A DNA stretch of 9,355 bases from CAG-390 sp045636385 (lineage in GTDB: Bacteria; Bacillota; Clostridia; Oscillospirales; CAG-272), in assembly GCA_045636385.1 (NCBI GenBank), contig JAZTXK010000057.1, forward strand, positions 1-9,355, read 5' to 3'. The translations under genes and the position numbers were made by a program. This document shows positions 1-5,826 of this stretch, one piece after another. Each line of letters opens with the position of its first letter. Positions within the stretch are counted from its first letter, which is position 1. A model generated the notes under the pieces. The model was not told the DNA's origin. It saw only the letters and a list, made by a program, of their open reading frames with translations, and ran no database searches.

Positions 1-254
1 CACCTCCCGCTTGCGGGAGGGGGTGGGGTGGGCAGTCAGCGCCGCGGGGAATTTTGCGCACCCGAACGAAATTCAAGGCGAAATATAATAAAATGAGAAA
101 AATCCGGCACGGATTTTTTCCTTATTCATTAATCAGCGTAAGAACGAAGGAGCGAAAACCTCCCGCGAGGGGAGGTTTTACTCCTTCAGGAATGTCGGCG
201 GGGCGCCGCCATTCCTGAGCACAAAGGAAGTTTCGTGCTCTGCGGAGCGCGACT
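1..254 (+). repeat. Long direct repeat, copy A (structured intergenic block)
   Basis: This block recurs at 5451-5703. I count nine substitutions and one single-base indel by eye, about 96% identity. It may begin before the window. Contents in order: a hairpin with arms CCTCCCGC/GCGGGAGG (3-20) running into four G-runs (15-32); a TATAAT box (84-89); a 9-bp hairpin AAAAATCCG/CGGATTTTT with a T-rich 3' arm (98-118); a hairpin AAAACCTCCC/GGGAGGTTTT (155-179); a hairpin with a GGG loop and a single T/C mismatch (186-218); and a hairpin with arms GAGCAC/GTGCTC (217-240). The last two overlap by two bases. The reading frame in this block is not preserved between copies because of the indel, so it is unlikely to code. 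The function is unknown. It could be a mobile or amplified structured repeat or a non-coding RNA. Confidence 0.9.
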
Positions 255-409
255 TAAGGCGCTGCCTTAAGAATCTGCGCGGCTCTGGCGGTTTTCCGAA
301 GGAAAATGGAGGCGTAAGCCGACAAGACAGAGTCGCAGCTTGCCACAGGCAAGCATAACTTTCTGAAAAAGTTTGATCAAAACTTTCCGCTAAAAAAATT
401 TTTTAGATT
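252..409 (+). repeat. Hairpin modules completing repeat block A
   Basis: After the long repeat come four further structures. A hairpin TTAAGGC/GCCTTAA lies at 253-269. A multi-stem module at about 272-353 has an outer stem CTGCG/CGCAG and CTCTG/CAGAG, an inner hairpin TTTTCC-GAA-GGAAAA, a small GGC-GTAA-GCC hairpin with a GNRA-type loop, and a 3' hairpin GCTTGCC-ACA-GGCAAGC. Next is an AACTTT/AAAGTT hairpin with the tail AAAACTTTCCGC. Last is a CTAAAAAA/TTTTTTAG palindrome at 391-407. The multi-stem module recurs on the opposite strand at 8671-8747 with compensatory stem changes. It is absent from copy B at 5451. No coding signal is visible. Confidence 0.75.
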
Positions 410-413
410 ACCC

Positions 414-440
414 AACCTTTTCCGCAAATTCCGTGTCTTA
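414..440 (+). promoter_or_regulatory. Candidate ECF-type promoter of the sigma-factor gene
   Basis: AACCTT (414-419) and GTCTTA (435-440) are 15 nt apart. They resemble the AAC-type -35 and GTC-type -10 elements of promoters read by ECF sigma factors. A start near 447 would leave a leader of about 25 nt ahead of the ATG at 472. Position and form suggest autoregulation, which is common in ECF genes. This is a pattern match only. An overlapping inverted repeat, GTCTTA/TAAGAC (435-452), could also be an operator. Confidence 0.45.
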
Positions 441-471
441 TTGGTGTAAGACATAAATCGAGGTAATGCAA

Positions 472-3090
472 ATGAAAAACTACAAGGAACACAGGGATTC
501 GATTCTGGTCGATATGACTCTTCTCGGGGATGAGCGCGCCTTCGAGGAGCTTGTCAAACGCCATGAAAAGAACGTCAAGGGAACCGCCTACAAGACCACG
601 GGCAACTCCTTCTCCGCAGAGGATGCGGCGCAGGATGCCTTCGTTTCGGCGTGGCTTAATCTTGACAGCCTCTCCGACCGCGACAAATTCGGCTCGTGGG
701 TGTGTTCCATTGCCAAGAATCACGCTCGCAATCTCGTCCGCAAGTACCAAAACGCCGCCGCAGATATCAGTTTGACTCTCCTCGAAGAGGTCGACCTGAC
801 CGGCAGTGATGAAAGCGGACTCCTTGAACTTCTTTCCTCTGCCTCTATCGGCGAGGCAGAGCGTGATTCGCGGCTCCACGAAGCACTCGATACTCTCTCG
901 GAAAAGATCCGCGAGACGATTGATCTGCATTACTTCGAAGGACTCTCGATCGCCGAGATCGCCCTGCGACTTTCCCTGCCGGCGGGAACAGTCAAATGGC
1001 GCCTCTGCGAGGGAAGACGTCAACTGAGAAAGGAATACGGAATTATGGAAAAGGATTATATCGAACACGAGGACATCGTCGCACGCGTTATGCGTCAGGT
1101 TGAAGAGCTCAAGCTTTGGGCGATCAAGGGCAACAAAGAAGGATTTGAGAAGGATTACGAAGCTGTACTCAAAAACGTCACCGCACTCGCTGACTCCAAG
1201 GAAAAGAGCCACGCCCTCGCAGACGTACTCCTGCGCGGCTACTGGTGGCTGCCCGGCAAGAAAAACGACGAGATCCTCGCCGAGATCAAGGAAAACGCCA
1301 TCAAAGGGCACAACGACGACGTAATGCAGGAAATCATCTACGTCGAATACAGCAAGAAAAAAGGCGCGGAAAGGATCGCCTTCATCCGCGACGAGCAGAT
1401 CCCGTGGCTCGAGGAAAACGGCTTCACAAAAGCACTCGGCTACGCGTGGTACTGGCTCGGTTACTACATCCAGAACGAAGACGGCAAGGTCGGACTCCCC
1501 GCGGCTATCGAGGCAACCCGCAAGGTTCTCGATATTCTCACCCCCGAGGACGTTTACTACGCCTGCGCTCTCGCCTCGATCAAGGTCTACGAGATAAGCC
1601 TGAACGCCTCCCCCATCAACACCGAGGCGGGCGGCGAGGTTTACAAATACATCGACGGAAAGCTATATTTTTGGCAGCAGCCTGGATTCTGCGAGGGCAA
1701 CTACTACATCAGTGAATATATCTCCTTCTTTGCCTCGCGCTGTGACGAGCTCCTTTACGATCCCGATCTGAAGGAGGGCGATACCATAGTTTCTTCCGTG
1801 GGCAACGTCAAGCTCACCTGCACCGCCGTCGGCGCGTCCGTAACCACTCCCTCGGGAGTTTTCGATAATTGCACCGTCTACACCGTTGAACTTCAGCGCT
1901 GGGATGCAGACCGCATCGTCACCGCATACTGCGAGGGCGTCGGAATCGTTTCGCAGAAGGTTTACCTCAACGAAAAGGTCGTCGAATGGTATCTTTCCGA
2001 TTATAATATTGTAGGCGGCGAGGGCATCATCCCCTTTGCACCCGGAAACACTTGGGAATACGCCTGCACGACAAACCGCGATGACGTTCCCGTAATCGAA
2101 AGCAAGTACACCGTCACAGCCTTCGACGGCACGAGCGCGGTTCTAAGCTCCTACTCGGTCCTTAAAGAGGTTCAATTCGCCGACACCTGGTCGGGCAATA
2201 TGGCGAGGGCAAAGTACAGTTACCACGATCACGACCAAGACGGCGACGGAAATCTCCGCCCCGAAGCCGTCGCTATACTCGAGCGCGCCGTCTCCCTCGC
2301 CTCGACCAACCGCGAAAAGCTCGAATCCGAGATCGCGCTTGACGTTATGAAGCGCATTATGGACGGCGACTCCGGAAAAAGCGAGCTCCCCGACGAGATC
2401 GGCATCTGGAACTTCTTTGAGTACCTGCGTCCGATCAAGAAAGACGGAAAGATGTCGCTCTCCGACGAAACAAACCGCGATTACTCCTTTGAATGGAAAC
2501 ACGGCATCGGCTGGGGGGAATTCCCCGTCCTTTACAACTTCCTCTACGACATTCTCGAGGACGCAACCGGCGCGCTCTGGAACGACGAGTGGGTTGACGG
2601 CTTCTCCGAGGAGCGCGACGTCAAATATCACGGCAGGACCGATACCCATCTCACTCTCTCGGTCACCGAGGAGAACTGCACGATCGGTCTCGGCACGTTC
2701 AAGAACTGCCGTCACGTCTCCTTCTACCTCAAGGGACTCAAAGGCGGTCAGGGCTACCGCGGCGGACAGAAGGATTATTGGTTCGCACCCGGCATCGGTA
2801 TCGTCAAATTCGTCGGACTTTACAAGAAGAAGACTCTCTCTTCCACTTGGGAACTCACAGAATACCGCGGCGAGGGCGCGAAGGACGAATATTTCCCCTC
2901 CGCAGACGGACTTTTCCGCCGATACGCTCCCATTGACCTTGCTGACACCCTCCGCGCATCCGTTGAATACACCTGGTGCGCCGATGGAGAGGACGTCTTC
3001 GTATTCAGAAACGCACTCGGAATGATGAAACGAGAGGCATATATCGCCAAACTCGAAAAGGAAAAAGCGGAAAAAGAAAGCAAGAAGTAA
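472..3090 (+). CDS. ECF-type RNA polymerase sigma factor with a very large C-terminal extension
   Basis: About 872 residues. I place the start at 472 rather than the in-frame ATG at 466 because GAGG at 460-463 is 8 nt from 472 but only 2 nt from 466. Residues 18-92 match sigma region 2 (AEDAAQDAFVSAWLNL, then FGSWVCSIAKNHARN). Residues 135-188 match sigma region 4, with the helix-turn-helix around GLSIAEIALRLSLPAGTVKW. Ordinary ECF factors stop near residue 190. This one continues for about 680 residues without a signal peptide or membrane helix. The extension starts helical and tryptophan/tyrosine-rich (about 195-425). It then carries two beta-rich segments (429-512 and 717-800) that share a Gly-x-Phe-x-Asn-Cys motif, a Gly-(Val/Ile)-Gly-Ile-Val motif and a closing Trp-x-Leu, which suggests an internal duplication. 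An EF-hand-like loop lies at 588-599, and the C-terminal tail is Lys/Glu-rich. No anti-sigma gene is adjacent, so the extension may control activity (inference). I do not recognise its domain family. Confidence 0.88.
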   Translation: MKNYKEHRDSILVDMTLLGDERAFEELVKRHEKNVKGTAYKTTGNSFSAEDAAQDAFVSAWLNLDSLSDRDKFGSWVCSIAKNHARNLVRKYQNAAADISLTLLEEVDLTGSDESGLLELLSSASIGEAERDSRLHEALDTLSEKIRETIDLHYFEGLSIAEIALRLSLPAGTVKWRLCEGRRQLRKEYGIMEKDYIEHEDIVARVMRQVEELKLWAIKGNKEGFEKDYEAVLKNVTALADSKEKSHALADVLLRGYWWLPGKKNDEILAEIKENAIKGHNDDVMQEIIYVEYSKKKGAERIAFIRDEQIPWLEENGFTKALGYAWYWLGYYIQNEDGKVGLPAAIEATRKVLDILTPEDVYYACALASIKVYEISLNASPINTEAGGEVYKYIDGKLYFWQQPGFCEGNYYISEYISFFASRCDELLYDPDLKEGDTIVSSVGNVKLTCTAVGASVTTPSGVFDNCTVYTVELQRWDADRIVTAYCEGVGIVSQKVYLNEKVVEWYLSDYNIVGGEGIIPFAPGNTWEYACTTNRDDVPVIESKYTVTAFDGTSAVLSSYSVLKEVQFADTWSGNMARAKYSYHDHDQDGDGNLRPEAVAILERAVSLASTNREKLESEIALDVMKRIMDGDSGKSELPDEIGIWNFFEYLRPIKKDGKMSLSDETNRDYSFEWKHGIGWGEFPVLYNFLYDILEDATGALWNDEWVDGFSEERDVKYHGRTDTHLTLSVTEENCTIGLGTFKNCRHVSFYLKGLKGGQGYRGGQKDYWFAPGIGIVKFVGLYKKKTLSSTWELTEYRGEGAKDEYFPSADGLFRRYAPIDLADTLRASVEYTWCADGEDVFVFRNALGMMKREAYIAKLEKEKAEKESKK

Positions 3091-3156
3091 TCTCAACACA
3101 AAAATCGGGGCTGTCGCGCAATAATGTCGATACAAATACAGTTGAAAGCTTGAAAA

Positions 3157-3279
3157 ATCCCCTCCCGCTTGCGGGAGGGGTTGGGGTGGGCAGTCAGCAC
3201 CCGTGCGAAGGAATTCAAGCCCCAACTAAACCAAGTGCGAAATATAATTAAGATGGAAAAAATCCGCAAAGCGGATTTT
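3157..3279 (+). repeat. Diverged third copy of the repeat-block start
   Basis: This keeps the main landmarks of blocks A and B in the same order: a perfect 10-bp hairpin CCCCTCCCGC/GCGGGAGGGG (3159-3180), four G-runs (3173-3190), the shared GGGTGGGCAGTCAGC string, a GAAATATAAT box ending at 3248, and a hairpin AAAATCCGC-AAA-GCGGATTTT (3259-3279). The last hairpin differs from the AAAAATCCG/CGGATTTTT form of blocks A and B but still pairs. The stretch 3091-3156, between the sigma-factor stop codon and this block, shows no feature I can support. Confidence 0.75.
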
Positions 3280-3288
3280 AACCTTAAC

Positions 3289-3400
3289 GTTCCGCGAAAC
3301 GGAACACTTCACTCTCGCGAAGCGAGAACTTCACTTCGCCGTAGGCGAAACATCACTCGCGCAACGCGCGAACATCACTGCGAGCGAAGGGAGCACTCCT
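3289..3400 (+). repeat. Array of short hairpins with 22-nt period and conserved 7-nt spacers
   Basis: Four perfect hairpins are separated by 7-nt spacers reading ACTTCAC, ACTTCAC, ACATCAC and ACATCAC. The stems are GTTCCG/CGGAAC (3289-3305), TCTCGC/GCGAGA (3313-3327), TTCGCC/GGCGAA (3335-3349) and TCGCGC/GCGCGA (3357-3371). From 3313 the period is exactly 22 nt: a 15-nt hairpin plus a 7-nt spacer. A fourth 22-nt unit (3379-3400) is degenerate. It contains the AAGGGAG ribosome site and ends directly before the ATG at 3401. Every stem has a different sequence, while spacer and geometry are kept. The function is unknown; translational or transcript-stability control of the downstream pair is possible. 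Confidence 0.85.
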
Positions 3401-3757
3401 ATGGCAATAAGCTTGAATCTAGATCTTCTTATCTCCTCTGTCAAGGGTAAACACATGCAAATAATGCGCGGCTTCTCGGACAAATGGGGCGCGGTCGTTA
3501 ACAGCGCAGTACATCTCACCATCCCGCGCGGAATGCTTTTCGGCTGGGGAACGATGATACTCATATTGCAGACACTTTCCGTACTCGCGCCGCTCGAGGT
3601 ATTTTTGCAGGTCGCGGGTATGGTGTGGTTTATCCTTTTTATAATGTTCCGCCAATACTGCCGCGTCTGGAGACGGTATTATTCGCTGTTTTGGCCCATT
3701 TGCGTTCACCTTTCCGCGTTTGCCGCGGCGATCTACGTTAAAGCAAGGTATTTATGA
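3401..3757 (+). CDS. Small predicted membrane protein, coupled to a MutS-like ATPase
   Basis: 118 residues, family not recognised. The start at 3401 has AAGGGAG at 3387-3393, 7 nt upstream. Later ATGs at 3455 and 3464 are alternatives with a weaker site (AAGGG). Three hydrophobic segments are visible: about 43-63 (GMLFGWGTMILILQTLSVL), 67-83 (EVFLQVAGMVWFILFIMF) and 95-113 (SLFWPICVHLSAFAAAIYV). An Arg-rich stretch (RQYCRVWRRYY) lies between the second and third, which fits an inner-membrane protein. Its stop overlaps the next start in an ATGA arrangement, so translation of the two is probably coupled and the products probably act together. It may supply a membrane anchor for the ATPase (inference). 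No signal peptide cleavage site is evident. Confidence 0.75.
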   Translation: MAISLNLDLLISSVKGKHMQIMRGFSDKWGAVVNSAVHLTIPRGMLFGWGTMILILQTLSVLAPLEVFLQVAGMVWFILFIMFRQYCRVWRRYYSLFWPICVHLSAFAAAIYVKARYL

Positions 3758-5313
3758 TGTATACTTTCTTCGAAAAGAAATTTGCCCCGATCTGCGACAA
3801 GGACGTATTAAAAAACTTAGGCGCGGACGATCTTCTTTACGATTCAAAAATTAACATTGCCGACTATTTCAGTGATGACATTGACGTTCTGAAAAGGCGG
3901 AGCATCGTTTTTGGTGACGCGCTTCACGTCCGTGGGCTCTACGAGCTGCTCGGCAGCATCAGCCGAAAGCTCTCGGGAATTTCGGATGTTCTCCGAAGCG
4001 AGACCGAAATCGGCGACAAGGAACGCTCGATCTTCAGCGCAAAGCAGCTCGAACTCTATTTTGAGATCATAGACGAGGCGGAGAAATACTATGTCGGACT
4101 TCACGGAAAGGAATCATTTGCTTCCGAGGAATTCCGCAGCCTGTTTGGACGGATACACGGCATTGCAAACAGCCGCGAATACCACGATCTCAAGCAAGGT
4201 ACGAAAAAGCTGATCGAAAAGATCACGCGCATCAAAAGTATCTCCGTAGGCTTCAATTTTGACGCCAAGCTATCGCCCGTAGAGCTCGGTATCCTTTCCG
4301 TCAACGATGAATTCATCGAGTCGGGCAAGCTGATGGACAAAATTTTACGCATGGATTTTGCCCCGAACGGCTTGCAGGCGGTCGAGCCCATTATCGCCGT
4401 TGACAAAACACTCCGCTCGGATGAATTCGAGCTCCTGCAAGACTCGCTTCTCCGCTCGGTCGACAAGATATTCACCCGCTCCGTCCGCAATTGGCCGCGC
4501 GAATTCACAAAATATATTGCGGATAAGCTCGCATTTTTGCTCGATCTGCTCCCCGACCTTCAATTCATCCTTGTCGTTACCAAGATCCATAAAAAGCTGG
4601 TCGAATCGGGCGTACCGCTGTGCATCCCCCAATACCACGCCAAGGAAGAACGCGTTTTCAAAGCAAAACAGCTTTACAATCCCGCGCTCGCGATCCGTAT
4701 GAGTGAGTGCGGCGAGATCAAAAATATCGTCCCCAACGACGTTGAATTTGACGAAAAGGGGAGAATCTACATCCTCACAGGCCCCAATAACGGCGGAAAA
4801 ACGGTATATCTCGTATCGGTCGGTATGGCGCAGCTCCTTGCACAGCTCGGAATGCTGATCCCCGCCAAGGACGTCGAAATCAGTCCCGTTGAACATATCT
4901 ACGTCCATTTTCCCAAATATTCCACCAAGGAAAATATGGGGCGGCTTGAGGAAGAATGCGCCCGAATAAAAGAGATCTTCGCTACAATCAACAAGCACAG
5001 TCTCTGCCTCTTTGACGAGACATTTTCCTCGACCGACTCAGAGGAAGGCTGCGGACTTGCCTTTGAAATACTCCGCGCGATTGAATGCTACGGCGCATAC
5101 GCCATCTTCGGCACGCATTTTCACCATTTGAGCCACCGCGTCAACGAATCCAAGCAAAACGGCGAATGCGACGGATTTGACTTTCTGAACGCCGGCATTG
5201 AGGAGGGAAAGCGCCGAACGTACAAGATCACGCGCGGTAAACCCGAGGGAAAAAGCTATGCCGCGGGGATCGCCGCGAAATACGGTTTGTCTTTTGAAAC
5301 CCTTGTAAAATAA
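3754..5313 (+). CDS. MutS-type ATPase (domain V) protein without mismatch-recognition domain
   Basis: 519 residues, much shorter than MutS (about 850-900) or MutS2 (about 780). The C-terminal third is a MutS-family ABC ATPase. Walker A is GPNNGGKT at 343-350 (MutS usually GPNMGGKS). A conserved MGRLEEECARIKEIF helix follows. Walker B is SLCLFDETFSSTDSEEG at 416-432 (the MutS form is LVLMDEIGRGTS-like). The histidine switch is GTHFHH, with His455. The N-terminal 330 residues are helical and probably correspond to the core and clamp region. There is no domain I with its Phe-x-Glu mismatch reader, and no C-terminal Smr nuclease. Classic mismatch repair is therefore unlikely. Such MutS-V-only proteins have no well-established role. 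It is translated in an ATGA overlap with the membrane protein upstream. ATG at 3757 is an equally placed alternative start. Confidence 0.88.
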   Translation: MMYTFFEKKFAPICDKDVLKNLGADDLLYDSKINIADYFSDDIDVLKRRSIVFGDALHVRGLYELLGSISRKLSGISDVLRSETEIGDKERSIFSAKQLELYFEIIDEAEKYYVGLHGKESFASEEFRSLFGRIHGIANSREYHDLKQGTKKLIEKITRIKSISVGFNFDAKLSPVELGILSVNDEFIESGKLMDKILRMDFAPNGLQAVEPIIAVDKTLRSDEFELLQDSLLRSVDKIFTRSVRNWPREFTKYIADKLAFLLDLLPDLQFILVVTKIHKKLVESGVPLCIPQYHAKEERVFKAKQLYNPALAIRMSECGEIKNIVPNDVEFDEKGRIYILTGPNNGGKTVYLVSVGMAQLLAQLGMLIPAKDVEISPVEHIYVHFPKYSTKENMGRLEEECARIKEIFATINKHSLCLFDETFSSTDSEEGCGLAFEILRAIECYGAYAIFGTHFHHLSHRVNESKQNGECDGFDFLNAGIEEGKRRTYKITRGKPEGKSYAAGIAAKYGLSFETLVK

Positions 5314-5445
5314 CACGCCCTGCGAAGCGGAACATATCACACAAATCATATCGTGTGAAACATAGCGTGCCGAATGAGCAAAAACGATATAAAAAACACT
5401 GAACAATGAAAATCCTAACCCTCAAAAAACAAGCCGCAGGCTTGA
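5314..5445 (+). repeat. Nested inverted repeats downstream of the MutS-like gene
   Basis: Just after the stop codon, CACGC (5314-5318) pairs with GCGTG (5365-5369), enclosing TCACAC (5337-5342) with GTGTGA (5353-5358). Strings ACATATCAC and ACATAGC resemble the ACATCAC spacers of the array at 3289-3400, so this may be a decayed relative. A small hairpin AAGCC-GCA-GGCTT sits at about 5431-5443. There is no clear U-tract, so I do not call a terminator. Confidence 0.5.
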
Positions 5446-5450
5446 AAATG

Positions 5451-5703
5451 CCCCTCCCGCTTGCGGGAGGGGGTGGGGTGGGCAGTCAGCGCCGCGCGGA
5501 ATTTTCTGCACCCGAACGAAATTCAAGGCGAAATATAATAAAATGAGAAAAATCCGGCACGGATTTTTTCCTTATTCATTAATCAGCATAAGAGCGAAGG
5601 AGCGAAAACCTCCCGCGGGGGAGGTTTTACTCCTTCAGGAATGTCGGCGGGGCGCCGCCATTCCTGAGCGCGAAGGAAGTTTCGCGCTCTGCGGAGCGCG
5701 ACT
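5451..5703 (+). repeat. Long direct repeat, copy B
   Basis: This copy is near-identical to 1-254, offset by 5450 and then 5449 after one indel. It contains the hairpin plus G-runs (5451-5482), a TATAAT box, the 9-bp T-rich hairpin (5548-5568), the AAAACCTCCC hairpin, the GGG-loop hairpin and a GAGCGC/GCGCTC hairpin. Relative to copy A, the last stem changes an A-T pair to G-C and turns an A/C mismatch into G-C, so pairing is preserved or improved. The indel falls in a hairpin loop. Copy B goes straight to a terminal hairpin and lacks the multi-stem module that follows copy A. Confidence 0.9.
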
Positions 5704-5733
5704 AAAGAAACTTTTTGAAAAAAGTTTCTTTAG
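5702..5733 (+). repeat. Terminal hairpin of repeat block B
   Basis: This is a 14-bp hairpin, CTAAAGAAACTTTT paired with AAAAGTTTCTTTAG, with a TGAA loop. It is followed at about 5740-5753 by the tail AAAAACTTTCTCGC, which also ends blocks A (near 379-390) and the 8.9-kb block (8891-8903). The hairpin sequence differs between blocks while the tail is kept. It could act as a transcription terminator, but the run after the stem is not a clean U-tract. From 5754 to 5790 the sequence is AT-rich, with an AATATTT/AAATATT inverted repeat. Confidence 0.6.
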
Positions 5734-5791
5734 AATCTTCAAAAACTTTCTCGCTTTTTTAATATTTTTTGAACAAATATTCGAAAAGCAC

Positions 5792-5820
5792 TTGACAAAC
5801 TCGCGTTTTTGTAGTAAAAT
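5792..5820 (+). promoter_or_regulatory. Sigma-A type promoter for the T-box/CoA ligase transcript
   Basis: A perfect -35 TTGACA (5792-5797) is separated by exactly 17 nt from a -10 TAAAAT (5815-5820). Transcription should begin near 5827, immediately before the first stem of the T-box leader. This is the strongest promoter match in the window. Confidence 0.9.
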
Positions 5821-5826
5821 ATCCGC

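Noticed and set aside
2143..3225. 360-codon open frame on the minus strand
   Set aside because: It is antisense to the sigma-factor extension and partly within repeats, with no recognisable domain or ribosome site. It is a shadow of GC-rich codon use.
3289..3400. CRISPR array
   Set aside because: The repeated part is only 7 nt and the variable parts are self-complementary hairpins. There is no long direct repeat and no cas gene nearby.
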